Source: DAOUKH01 sp034421515 (GTDB taxonomy: Bacteria > Chloroflexota > Dehalococcoidia > SHYB01). From it: a stretch of DNA of 64,000 nucleotides. Location: assembly GCA_034421515.1 (NCBI GenBank), contig DAOUKH010000003.1, positions 66,930 to 130,929 on the forward strand, given 5' to 3'. Positions within the stretch are counted from its first letter, which is position 1. Each line of letters begins with the position of its first letter. Made by a program: the position numbers and the translations under genes. The notes beneath the pieces were generated by a model. That model was not told where the DNA came from. It did no database searches and saw only the letters and a list, made by a program, of their open reading frames with translations. Positions 25,436 through 33,422 of the stretch are shown in pieces.

Positions 25436-26479
25436 CTACCGCCGTATCGGCTTGGTGACCGACTTGGGCGAGCCGAACGACGGCATGTAGGTCGAGTGCA
25501 GGCCGCCGTCGCCGCCGGCCACGGCGATCATCCAATAGTCCGCCGTCGGCACCATCGGGTACATGCCGTCCACGATCAGGTCGGGGCGGGTGTCGCGGCG
25601 GCTTCTCGCGGTCGCGTGGATGCGGTCGCCGGGCAGGCGGGTGTGTTCGTGGAAGTAGCGCTTGACGTCGTCCTTCGACCAGCCCCCTTCGGCCAGGGCG
25701 CGGGCGTGGCCGGGGTTGAAGACCACCAGCGGCTCGCCGGTGAAAAGGGAGAACTGCGTGATCGCGGGCGCGGTCATCGTCTGCGCGAAGGCGGCCATGC
25801 CGCCCTCGGCCATGACACGGTCGCCGTAGGTGCAGTTCAGCGTCGTGTTGGGCGCGATGACGGTGACGCAGCTCTCGTCCGCGTCGAAGCCGCGTTCGAC
25901 GTGGAGCGGGTCCCAGGGGCTCTCTTCTTCATTCTCGCCGAAGCACAGAGAGAATTTGCCGGGAAAGCCCTGCGTCGCCTTGTCGACCTCGCCGGGCACG
26001 GCGCCCCCGATGTTGAGCAGAATCAGGCGGACGGCCCGCCCGATCGAGGCGTTGGCGCGGGTTCCCGGCCCGAGGCACCCGGCGCCGGAGTTGATCCCGA
26101 TCTCGTGGCGGATAGGGCCGTTCACAATGACGCCGACCCCCACGGGGTTGGTGGTGGTCTGGATGCTGTAGAGGAGGAACTCCTCCTCGGTCATCGCCTC
26201 GACGGCGGTGGCGACCACCGGCATGTGCTCGGGCAGGCAGCCCGCCATCACCGCGTTCACCGCGACCTTCTCGACGGTGGCCTCGGCCACCGCAGGGTGC
26301 ACGACGCCGAGGACGTCGTCGGGCGCCCGACCCGACGCGGCGACCATCGCCGCGACGCGCTCCTCCGTGGGCGGCACGATGGGCAGCCCGTCGGTCATGC
26401 CGCGGGCGTGGAAATACTCGATGGCCTCGTCGTAGCCGCCCGCGGAGACGCGCGTGGAGGTGAGGTGTGGGTCGGCCAT
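25436..26479 (-). CDS. UGSC-associated partner protein, copy 2 (unknown function)
   Basis: A 347-residue paralogue of the protein at 21831. GMTDGLPIVPPTEERVAAMV (about residues 27-46), NAVMAGCLPEHMPVV, RANASIGRAVRLIL, GFPGKFSLCFGENEEESPW and PLHVERGFDADESCVTVIAP mark the shared core; the C-terminus (VAGGDGGLHSTYMPSFGSPK) also matches (VAGGLQAGFCACIQSWGY in copy 1) but lacks the Cys. It begins 5 nt after the upstream UGSC gene, the same order as in copy 1. Function unknown; a stable partner of the selenoprotein is inferred from repeated linkage. Confidence 0.8.
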   Translation of the reverse strand: MADPHLTSTRVSAGGYDEAIEYFHARGMTDGLPIVPPTEERVAAMVAASGRAPDDVLGVVHPAVAEATVEKVAVNAVMAGCLPEHMPVVATAVEAMTEEEFLLYSIQTTTNPVGVGVIVNGPIRHEIGINSGAGCLGPGTRANASIGRAVRLILLNIGGAVPGEVDKATQGFPGKFSLCFGENEEESPWDPLHVERGFDADESCVTVIAPNTTLNCTYGDRVMAEGGMAAFAQTMTAPAITQFSLFTGEPLVVFNPGHARALAEGGWSKDDVKRYFHEHTRLPGDRIHATARSRRDTRPDLIVDGMYPMVPTADYWMIAVAGGDGGLHSTYMPSFGSPKSVTKPIRR

Positions 26480-26484
26480 CGCGG

Positions 26485-27063
26485 CTATGCCTCGGACGCC
26501 TCGGCGGGAACGTTCACCACGCCCCGGTCAGGGACCAGGAGGGCGGCGACGGCGGCGTCGAGCGCCCGGTAGGCGATTTCGCGGACCAAGGGTTCGTCAA
26601 GCGTGTCGTAGGGGAAGGGGAGGATGACCTGGGGCAGCGCCGGCATCCCCCGGCCCTTCGCCGAGGCCGCCGCCAGGGCTTGGAAGGCCTTGGTGCTCAC
26701 GGTCACCGTGGGGATGCCCTGCTTCTCGATCTCGATGCTGTCGTGGATACACCACGCGGTGCAGGAGCCTCAGTTGCCGAGACCGTTGATCACGGCGTCG
26801 GCCTTGGCCGTCAGGTCCTCCATCTCCTCCGGGGTGAGGGGAACCCCGATCTCGGTGAGCTTGGTGACCACGCCCTCGATCTCATACCGCTCGTACAACA
26901 GCTCCTCGAACTGCTCCAGCGAGACGTTGAAGGACCACCATTGGTTGTTGATGACGCCGATGGTCTTGCCGCGCAGGCTCGTCAGGCGCGGCGCGGGGGG
27001 CGTGCCGGCGGTTGGCGTCTCGGGCGTTGGTAGCAGAAGTGACAAAGGCTGCTCGTCGGGCAT
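26485..27063 (-). CDS. UGSC-family selenoprotein, copy 2
   Basis: A 192-residue protein if UGA at 26770-26772 is Sec98. The frame gives LTSLRGKTIGVINNQWWSFNVSLEQFEELL, ADAVINGLGN-U-GSCTAWCIHDSIEIEKQG, IPTVTVSTKAFQALAAASAKGRGMPALPQVILPFPYDTL and a C-terminal region with no stop until 26485. It matches copy 1 in architecture (LRGKT(V/I)G, UGSCT..C.HD). A 5-bp hairpin with the same UGUAU loop at the same distance follows the UGA. It lies 31 nt after the phosphotriesterase-like gene and 5 nt before partner copy 2. Confidence 0.87.
26742..26756 (-). promoter_or_regulatory. SECIS-like hairpin in UGSC copy 2
   Basis: Coding-strand CGUGG-UGUAU-CCACG: 5-bp stem with loop UGUAU beginning 19 nt after the UGA, the same loop and spacing as copy 1 although the stem sequence differs. 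Confidence 0.6.
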
Positions 27064-27094
27064 CTCGTCCTCCTTTTGGGCCGTGGGCGGCGGG

Positions 27095-28036
27095 CTAGTA
27101 GCCGCCCTGGGCCTCGAAGATGCGGCGCGGGTTCTCGACCGTCATCTCCTCGACCTGGGCTTCGGTGACGCCGAGGTCGAGGAGGAGGGGGAGGACCTCG
27201 GCTTGGATGAGGCCGTAGTTGGACTTCCAGGGGCGGTCGGGGTCGGGCGGGCCGAGCGCCATGTAGCAGCTCGTGTCGTGGGAGAGGACCATGCGGTCGG
27301 AATGGCCGCGCTCGCACATCTGGGCGACCACCGCCGCGCGCCGCTCCGTCGGGAGCCCAAGCCCGAAGCGGTCCATGCCGACGTAGCTGCCGCGCTTGAC
27401 GATGGCCTCGATGTATTCCAGGTCTTCGCTGTCGCCGGTGTGTCCAATGACCACGCGGCTCAGGTCGACGCCGGCCCGCTCGAAGACGTTCTGCTGCGCC
27501 AGGCCGTTGGCGTTGCGGACGAAGGTGTGCGTCGAGATCGGGACGCCCGTCTTGCGGTGGGCGATGGCCGCTGCCTTCAGGATCTGCACGTTCGCCCCAT
27601 CCACGACGGGCTCGGAGGCGACCTTGATCGCTCCCGCCTTCACGCCGGTATCGGCGACGCCCTCCTCGATGTCGTGAATGAAGAGGTCGGCCATCTCCTC
27701 AGGGCTCATGCGGGAGATGGAGCGGGGCGGGTCAAGCCAGAGGCCGGTGGAGACGATCATGTTGAGGTCGACCCGGTCGGCGACCTCCTTGAGTCGCGCG
27801 ATGTCGCGCCCCAAGTCGATGGTGGTGAGGTCGAGGATCGTGTCGACGCCGTTCGCCTTCGCCTCGTTGAGGGTGGTGATCGCCTTCTGGACCTCGGCCT
27901 CGCGGTCCCAGAGGTGCGGCCAGTTGTCGAGCACGCCGGCCGAGTGGATGAAGACGTGCTCATGCATCAGCGTGAAGCCGAGCTCGTCGATGGGCTTCGG
28001 CCCGCGCATGGTGTTGACGGTGGGAGTGTCGGCCAT
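27095..28036 (-). CDS. Phosphotriesterase/lactonase-family amidohydrolase
   Basis: A 313-residue dinuclear metal hydrolase of the PTE/PLL family. Metal ligands appear in order: LMHEHVF (HxH), GAIKVASE (bridging carboxylated Lys), ISTHTF (His), VIGHTGDSED (His) and MVLSHDTSC (Asp). Such enzymes open lactones or cleave phosphoesters; the operon with an oxidase and a molybdenum hydroxylase makes lactone opening the better guess. ATG 28036 follows AGGAGAACC; the longer reading frame upstream belongs to the neighbouring gene. Confidence 0.88.
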   Translation of the reverse strand: MADTPTVNTMRGPKPIDELGFTLMHEHVFIHSAGVLDNWPHLWDREAEVQKAITTLNEAKANGVDTILDLTTIDLGRDIARLKEVADRVDLNMIVSTGLWLDPPRSISRMSPEEMADLFIHDIEEGVADTGVKAGAIKVASEPVVDGANVQILKAAAIAHRKTGVPISTHTFVRNANGLAQQNVFERAGVDLSRVVIGHTGDSEDLEYIEAIVKRGSYVGMDRFGLGLPTERRAAVVAQMCERGHSDRMVLSHDTSCYMALGPPDPDRPWKSNYGLIQAEVLPLLLDLGVTEAQVEEMTVENPRRIFEAQGGY

Positions 28037-28047
28037 GGTCGGTTCTC

Positions 28048-28848
28048 CTACCAAAGCTGGTCGGTGTAGGTGTCCGTGCCAACGACGGTCGGGATGAAGG
28101 GCGCGGCGAAGACCACGCGCCCCAGCCCGGACTCGCCGAGGTCGGCGCTCAGCTTGAGGAACTTGTTCCAGCACTCCCGGGGGTCGGCTTCAAGGAAGTA
28201 GAGCTGCAAGGTCATCAGCTCCGGCTCCTCCACGCCGGGGATTTCCATGGGCGCGCCGCGCTCGCTCTCCTTGGGGAGGACCGCCGACCATCCCGCGCAG
28301 GAGGCCACCGGGGAGTCCTTCATGAAGTCCACGAGGTACCGCGCTTGGAACCACTGGTCGACTTCCTCGCGGGCAGTGTCACCGTTGGGCATCGTGGCGA
28401 TGGTCACCAGTCCCTTGTACCGGTGGTCGAGGGCGAGCTCGATGGGCACGGGGTCCTCGTCGCGGTAGAAGCGCCAATCGTACCAGTAGTTCGAGGTGTG
28501 GACGTGCGTGCGCTCGGGGAAGCCGCGCCCATTCTCATAGAGCCAGTGCACCTGCGGCCTCGACCATGCCGACTTCTCGGCGTGGTAGCCCTTCAGGTGC
28601 CAGTAGATCGCAAGATAGGAGCCCGCGTCCGCCGGCTTGGCGAAGGGGCTGTCCTGGGGGAAGCGCAGGTCTTTGAGGTCGCGCGTGGCCACCCACCGGC
28701 GGCCGGCGAAGATGTAGGGGCCGGTCATGCAGCCGCCGTAGAAGTGGTCCCGCTCGTACCAGCGGTTGTACTCCTTTTCGAAGCCCTTGTGGGGCTCGAC
28801 CATGGTGTAGAGCATCGACCCCACCTGCACCGGATACTCGACCTTCAT
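28048..28848 (-). CDS. Uncharacterised protein, possible dimeric alpha/beta-barrel fold
   Basis: A 266-residue soluble protein that I do not recognise by name. VGSMLYTMVEPHKGFEKEYNRWYERDHFYGGCMTGPYIFAGRRW resembles the ferredoxin-like EthD/monooxygenase-type pattern (x-N-x-W-Y-x-x-x-H), and a second similar half with YKGLVTIATMPNG, VDQWFQARYLVDFMKDSP suggests an internal duplication. Many aromatic residues and His could form a substrate pocket. It sits between the MoaD-like and phosphotriesterase-like genes with 11-13 nt gaps and is surely part of that operon. Confidence 0.7.
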   Translation of the reverse strand: MKVEYPVQVGSMLYTMVEPHKGFEKEYNRWYERDHFYGGCMTGPYIFAGRRWVATRDLKDLRFPQDSPFAKPADAGSYLAIYWHLKGYHAEKSAWSRPQVHWLYENGRGFPERTHVHTSNYWYDWRFYRDEDPVPIELALDHRYKGLVTIATMPNGDTAREEVDQWFQARYLVDFMKDSPVASCAGWSAVLPKESERGAPMEIPGVEEPELMTLQLYFLEADPRECWNKFLKLSADLGESGLGRVVFAAPFIPTVVGTDTYTDQLW

Positions 28849-28861
28849 CGCGGCCTCCCGT

Positions 28862-29128
28862 CTACCCGCCGCCCACGGCGGGGATGAAATGCACTTCGCT
28901 CGATTCCTCCACCGGCTGGAGCAGGCCGAGCTGGGTCTGGTCGCCGTCCACGACGACGGACATGCCCGGCATCACCTCACCTTCAAAGACCAGCCGCGCC
29001 TCGATGCCGGGGAAGCGCCGTTCCAATTCGGCGACGACCTCCCCCACCGTGCCGCCGTCCGCCGACACCCGCCGGACACCGCCGGTCAGCGCCTGCAGCT
29101 GCGTCGGAATCCACGCCTCCGGCACCAC
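28862..29128 (-). CDS. MoaD/ThiS-family sulfur-carrier-like protein
   Basis: An 88-residue ubiquitin-like protein. VPEAWIPTQLQALTGG, VGEVVAELERRFPGIEARLVFEGEVMPGMSVVVDGDQ and VHFIPAVGGG follow the MoaD/ThiS pattern, ending with the Gly-Gly that is adenylated or thiocarboxylated, here with one extra Gly. The GTG start overlaps the stop of the molybdopterin-hydroxylase gene, so it probably serves that enzyme's cofactor or a linked sulfur transfer. An upstream in-frame start at 29161 is less likely. Confidence 0.8.
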   Translation of the reverse strand: MVPEAWIPTQLQALTGGVRRVSADGGTVGEVVAELERRFPGIEARLVFEGEVMPGMSVVVDGDQTQLGLLQPVEESSEVHFIPAVGGG

Positions 29129-31479
29129 TACACATTCCCGTTCGACTGCTTGTGCTCCCACAGGGCCTCCAGCACCTTGGCCGGCGACATGGGCAGGCTG
29201 GTCATGCGGACGCCGGTGGCGTCGTAGACCGCGTTGGCGACCGCCGCCATCGGCGGCACCAAGGGGACCTCGCCGGCCCCGCGCACCGCGAAGGGATGTC
29301 CGTCGTGCGGCTTCTCTACGATGACCGTGTCGATCATGGGCACGTCCAGGCTGGTGGGCATGCGGTAGTCGAGGAACGTCGGGTTCTGCAGCAGCCCCGC
29401 CTCGTCGTAGTAGTACTCCTCATTCAGCGCCCAGCCGATTCCCGCCACGGCGCCGCCCTGCATCTGGCTCTCCACATAGCTGGGATGGATGGCCTTGCCC
29501 GCGTCCTGCGCTACGGTGTAGCGGAGGACGTCGACCTTCCCCGTCTCCAGGTCCACCTCCACGTCGGCGATGTGGGCCGAGTAGGCCCCGCCGGGGCGCA
29601 TCATGCTCGTCGCCGCCTTTCCCACGATGGGGCCGCCGGTCTTCATCTGCCGTGCCGCGATCTCGGCGAACGTGGTTTTCAACTCTGGGTCCGACTTGTG
29701 GCGCAGCGCGCCGTCGTCATACTCCACGTCGTCGGGCGATGCTCCCCACACCAGGGCGGCACGCTCGATCATCTGGCGCTTGACGTCCCGCGCCGCCTCG
29801 TAGGCGGCCCAGCCGGTCTTGTACGCCACGCTGCTGCCCCCGGTCTGCGAGGTGAAGCCGATTGAGTCGGTGTCCACGACGGTCGGCCGCACTTCTTCCG
29901 CCCGCAGGCCGAGCACCTCGGCGAGCTGCATCGCTATGGCGGCGCGGCTCCCGCCGATGTCGGGGGAGCCTTCGATCAGGCTCACCGTGCCGTCCTGGTT
30001 GACGCTGGCCACGCAGGCGGAGGGGCCGCCGGTGTTGCCCCAGAAGCCGTTGGCGACGCCGCGTCCGCGCCGCTTGCCCTTCGGGGCTGGTCCCCCGCCG
30101 CCGACGGGGGCGGCGTAGTGCGCGTGCTCCTTCGCGGCCTCCAACGTCTCGACGCAGCCGATGGCGCCGAACTTGGGGCCGGTGACCTGCCGCGTTCCCT
30201 CGCGCGCCGCGTTGGCGAGCCGGAGCTCGAGGGGGTCCATGTTGAGGGCGCGGGCCAGCTCGTCGACCGCCTGCTCGGCCGCGAAGGCCGCGGCGGGAGC
30301 TCCCGGCGCGCGGTAGGCGGCGACCTTCTGCTTGTTCACGACCACGTCGCGAGCGTCGACGCGCAGGTTGGCGACGTCGTAGGCCGCGAAGATGCAGCGC
30401 GCGCCCGAGGCCAACGGCGAGCCGGGAAAGGCGCCGCCCTCGTACACCATGTCGGCCGTAGCGGCGGTGATGCGCCCCGCGTTCGTCGCGCCGATCTTCA
30501 CGGTGATGTCGGTCCCCGACGTCGGGCCCGTGCCGAAGAAGACCTCGGTGCGCGACATCGTGACCTTGACCGGCTGCCCAGTCTTCCTCGACAGCACCGC
30601 GGCCACCGGCTCGACGTAGACGATCGTCTTCCCGCCGAAGCCGCCGCCGATCTCCATCGGGATCACTTTAATCTTCGAGACCGGCACCCCCACGATCTTG
30701 GCCAACTGCTCGCGGATGCCAAAGTGCCCCTGGGTGCTCGTCCAGACGGTGATCTTGTCCTTGTCCCAGTACACGGTCGCCGAGTGCGGCTCGATGTAGC
30801 CCTGATGCACCGCCTCGGTGCGATAGCGCCGCTCGACGATCACGTCGGCCTCGGCGAAGCCGGCATCGGGATCGCCGAGCTCGTGGATGAAATGCCGCGC
30901 CACGTTGGTGGGGACGGCATCGTCCCCGTCGTCGAGCATCCCGCCGGGGCCCATCGGGGAGTCGAGCGTGGCGAGACGCTCGTGCAGGACCGGCGCGCCG
31001 TCGGCCAACGCTTCGTCCGCGGTGAAGACCGCGGGCAGCGGTTCGTACTCGACCTCGATGGCGGCCAGCGCCTCCTCGGCGGCGTGGGGGCTGGTGGCGG
31101 CGACGGCGGCCACGGCGTGGCCCTTGTACAGCGCCTTCCCCCGCGCCAGGCAGTTCGCGCTCAGGATGCCGAAGTTCCGGATCTCGCCGGGTTCGACGTC
31201 GCTTGCCCGGTCGGAGACCTCGAAGAGGTCGGCCGAGGTCGCCACCGCCTTCACGCCGGGAAGCGCCAGCGCCTTCGACGCGTCGATGCGCTTGATTCGG
31301 GCGTGCGCGTGCGGGCTCCGCAGCAGCTTCCCGTAGAGGAGGTCCGGCATCGATACGTCGGCCCCGTAGCGGGCGTGCCCGGTCACCTTTTCGACGCCGT
31401 CATGGCGGACCGGCCGGGTGCCCAGGACCTTGTAGCTGGTGTTGGAGAGAACGGAGTTCGGCTCGTAGTCGGGCATCAT
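29128..31479 (-). CDS. Xanthine-dehydrogenase-family molybdopterin-binding subunit
   Basis: A 783-residue large subunit of a molybdenum hydroxylase (CO dehydrogenase/xanthine dehydrogenase family). VRHDGVEKVTGHARYGADV starts the a/b hammerhead; PMEIGGGFGGKTIVYVEP, AAYRAPGAPAA and the C-terminal VRGAGEVPLVPP with the catalytic Glu line the Moco site. The usual FAD and 2Fe-2S subunit genes are not adjacent; a MoaD-like gene overlaps the end instead. It is the first gene of a seven-gene leftward run (to 24249). Substrate unknown; hydroxylation of an N- or O-heterocycle or aldehyde is typical. Confidence 0.9.
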   Translation of the reverse strand: MMPDYEPNSVLSNTSYKVLGTRPVRHDGVEKVTGHARYGADVSMPDLLYGKLLRSPHAHARIKRIDASKALALPGVKAVATSADLFEVSDRASDVEPGEIRNFGILSANCLARGKALYKGHAVAAVAATSPHAAEEALAAIEVEYEPLPAVFTADEALADGAPVLHERLATLDSPMGPGGMLDDGDDAVPTNVARHFIHELGDPDAGFAEADVIVERRYRTEAVHQGYIEPHSATVYWDKDKITVWTSTQGHFGIREQLAKIVGVPVSKIKVIPMEIGGGFGGKTIVYVEPVAAVLSRKTGQPVKVTMSRTEVFFGTGPTSGTDITVKIGATNAGRITAATADMVYEGGAFPGSPLASGARCIFAAYDVANLRVDARDVVVNKQKVAAYRAPGAPAAAFAAEQAVDELARALNMDPLELRLANAAREGTRQVTGPKFGAIGCVETLEAAKEHAHYAAPVGGGGPAPKGKRRGRGVANGFWGNTGGPSACVASVNQDGTVSLIEGSPDIGGSRAAIAMQLAEVLGLRAEEVRPTVVDTDSIGFTSQTGGSSVAYKTGWAAYEAARDVKRQMIERAALVWGASPDDVEYDDGALRHKSDPELKTTFAEIAARQMKTGGPIVGKAATSMMRPGGAYSAHIADVEVDLETGKVDVLRYTVAQDAGKAIHPSYVESQMQGGAVAGIGWALNEEYYYDEAGLLQNPTFLDYRMPTSLDVPMIDTVIVEKPHDGHPFAVRGAGEVPLVPPMAAVANAVYDATGVRMTSLPMSPAKVLEALWEHKQSNGNV

Positions 31480-31507
31480 TTCCCCCTGCGGCCCGTGGTG
31501 GTTGTGC

Positions 31508-31560
31508 GGCGGCCCCTCATCTCAATCTTCTCCCGTGGGGAGAAGAGGCAAGACGCCCCC
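31508..31560. repeat. CTCATCTCAATCTTCTCCCG hairpin repeat
   Basis: CCCCTCATCTCAATCTTCTC and CCGTGGGGAGAAGAGG form a member of the third dispersed repeat family, in the divergent XDH/rlmB spacer. A promoter for the XDH operon should be near 31480-31510 but none is clear. Confidence 0.75.
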
Positions 31561-31640
31561 TCCAACGCGCCCACTACAGTCGGCGGGCGTAGAGTACCCG
31601 AACCGCGATTTCCGCGCCACAGAGAGCAGGGACCGGCCCC

Positions 31641-31649
31641 TGCTACAAT
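31641..31649 (+). promoter_or_regulatory. Extended -10 promoter of rlmB
   Basis: TGCTACAAT, an extended -10 (TGn-TACAAT), lies 31 nt before the rlmB ATG. The same element recurs upstream of ftsH, dinB and others. Confidence 0.5.
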
Positions 31650-31679
31650 GCCTGCGGCCCCTGAGGCACTCCTGGAGAC

Positions 31680-32534
31680 ATGCCCAAACCCCGCACCCAG
31701 AAGACGCCCCGGCGCGGAGGCGCGCGTCCCGCCGCCCGGCCCAAGCCGAGGCCGCGCCGGGCGGAGCCTGCGTCCCCGCCGCCGGAGTCCGAGCTCATCG
31801 AAGGGCGGCACCCCGTGCTGGAGGCGCTGCGCGCGGGGCGGCCCATCAACCGCGTCATCCTTTCCGGCGGGGGACGCCACTCGGGGGTCGCGGAGATCCT
31901 GCACCTGGCGCAACGGGCCGGCATCGTCGTCGACCGCGTCGACGCCGCCGCGATGGAGCGGCTGAGTCCCAGAGGCAAGCATCAGGGCGTCGCCGCCTTC
32001 GCCGCCGCCAAGGACTACGCCGGCCTCGACGACCTGCTCGCCGCCCCGCGCGCCGCCGGTATGCCGCCGCTCGTCGCGGTGCTCGACGGCATCACCGACC
32101 CGCAGAACCTCGGCGCGATCATCCGCACCGTCGAGGGGGCCGGAGGCCACGGCGTGGTCATTCCGAAGCGGCGCGCCGCCGGACTCACCGCCGCCGTCGC
32201 GAAGAGCTCGTCGGGAGCGCTGGAGTTCGTCCCCGTGGCTCGCGTCACCAACCTGGCGCGCGCCCTGCGCGACCTCGCCGAATCCGGCGTGTGGAGCGTC
32301 GGCATCGACCCCTCAGCCGAGCAGGACTTCCGCGAGGCCGACTACACGGCGCCGACCGCCATCGTCATCGGCGCAGAGGGGAAGGGTCTGTCCAGGGTCG
32401 TCCGCGAGGCGTGCGACACGGTCGTGTCGATTCCGATGCGGGGTCGGGTCGCCTCGCTCAACGCCTCCGTCGCCGCCGCCCTGGCCCTCTACGAGGCCCT
32501 CCGCCAGCGGGAAGGGGCGGCTTCGGGCTCCTGA
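31680..32534 (+). CDS. rlmB: 23S rRNA 2'-O-ribose methyltransferase, RlmB/SpoU type
   Basis: SAM-dependent SPOUT enzyme methylating a guanosine ribose in 23S rRNA. After a 40-residue Arg/Pro-rich basic tail, SELIEGRHPVLEALRAGRPINRVIL is the substrate-binding domain; LVAVLDGITDPQNLGAIIRTVEGAG, VIGAEGKGLSRVVREACD and IPMRGRVASLNASVAAALALYEALRQ are SPOUT motifs 1-3 of the trefoil knot. At 284 residues the length is normal apart from the N-terminal extension. Target site G2251 is by family analogy. Confidence 0.9.
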   Translation: MPKPRTQKTPRRGGARPAARPKPRPRRAEPASPPPESELIEGRHPVLEALRAGRPINRVILSGGGRHSGVAEILHLAQRAGIVVDRVDAAAMERLSPRGKHQGVAAFAAAKDYAGLDDLLAAPRAAGMPPLVAVLDGITDPQNLGAIIRTVEGAGGHGVVIPKRRAAGLTAAVAKSSSGALEFVPVARVTNLARALRDLAESGVWSVGIDPSAEQDFREADYTAPTAIVIGAEGKGLSRVVREACDTVVSIPMRGRVASLNASVAAALALYEALRQREGAASGS

Positions 32535-32537
32535 CCC

Positions 32538-32975
32538 CTACGGCTCCCCGAATTTGGGGGCATCGGCGGCGCCGATTGCCTGGAGCATGCCGAGGTAGTT
32601 GCCCTGCGACCAGGACTCGACGATCTGGCCGTCGTGGAGGCGGTAGATCTCGATGCCCTGGCCGGTGATCTCCTTGCCGGTGGCGGGCACGCCGGCGAAT
32701 GGGCCGGCGTGCGTTCCGCTGAACCGGTAGATCACCGCGACCCGGTCGCCCTCCTCGATCATCTCCTCGATCTCGAAGCGACCGTCGGGGAAGGCGGCCT
32801 TGGCGCGGGCGCGGCGCTTGCGGACGCCGTCGCGGCCCTGAATTCCCTCCGGCTGGACCGGGTTGTGGCCCACGTAGCTCCGCGCGATGCACATCTCGAG
32901 CACGTCCATGTTGCCCGCGCTCAGAATCTGCTCGACGTACATCCGGCATACCTGCTTTTGCGTCAGCCTGCACAT
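32538..32975 (-). CDS. SnoaL-like ester-cyclase/NTF2-fold protein
   Basis: A 145-residue protein with the SnoaL polyketide-cyclase-like cone fold: VCRMYVEQILSAGNMDVLEMCIARSYVGHNP, GVRKRRARAKAAFPDGRFEIEEMIEEGDRVAVIYRFSGTH and GVPATGKEITGQGIEIYRLHDGQIVESW. Likely an isomerase, hydratase or cyclase acting in the pathway of the DUF35/thiolase-like pair upstream (10 nt gap to the DUF35 gene). The exact reaction cannot be told. Confidence 0.82.
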   Translation of the reverse strand: MCRLTQKQVCRMYVEQILSAGNMDVLEMCIARSYVGHNPVQPEGIQGRDGVRKRRARAKAAFPDGRFEIEEMIEEGDRVAVIYRFSGTHAGPFAGVPATGKEITGQGIEIYRLHDGQIVESWSQGNYLGMLQAIGAADAPKFGEP

Positions 32976-32984
32976 GGCGGACTC

Positions 32985-33404
32985 CTATCCCTGGACGGCC
33001 GGGCGGAAGAAGGGGAGCGTGACTTCCGGCGTGACCGCCTCGAAGAAGACCTCGACGGGGAAGCCGACGCGGACCTCCTCCGGCGCGACGTCGCGGATTC
33101 GGCACATGAGGCGCGGCCCCTCCTCCAGCTCGACGATGGCGATGACGTAGGGGACGTCGTCGGAGAAGCCGGGGTGGAAGGCCCGGTGGGAGATGGTGTA
33201 GGAGAAGACCGACCCCCGCCCGCTGACCTGCGTCCACTCCAGGTCGGGGCTGGCGTCGTGGGGGCAGAGGACGCGGGGGTAGTGGACGAACGCCCCGCAC
33301 GAGGCGCACCGCTGGATGCGGAGCTCGCCCTTCTTGCAGTACTCCCAGTAGGGCGCCGACTCCGCGCTCGGGATGGGAAGCGGCTTCAAGTAGGTATCGG
33401 CCAT
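32985..33404 (-). CDS. DUF35 Zn-ribbon/OB-fold acyl-CoA-associated protein
   Basis: A 139-residue protein with an N-terminal helix, a Cys4 rubredoxin-like zinc ribbon (RCASCGAFVHYPRVLCPHD; three Cys plus His/Asp nearby) and an OB fold (GRGSVFSYTISHRAFHPGFSDDVPYVIAIVEL). Members pair with thiolase-fold proteins, as ChsH2 does with Ltp2, to bind acyl-CoA. It lies 18 nt downstream of such a protein here. A related pair exists at 60447-62035. Confidence 0.87.
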   Translation of the reverse strand: MADTYLKPLPIPSAESAPYWEYCKKGELRIQRCASCGAFVHYPRVLCPHDASPDLEWTQVSGRGSVFSYTISHRAFHPGFSDDVPYVIAIVELEEGPRLMCRIRDVAPEEVRVGFPVEVFFEAVTPEVTLPFFRPAVQG

Positions 33405-33422
33405 GACGTGGTCCTCCGCCGG

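Noticed and set aside
26485..26706. Separate small gene starting at 26706 after the UGSC stop
   Set aside because: It is the same reading frame as the upstream part, and the family motif UGSC spans the TGA; a single selenoprotein explains both pieces.
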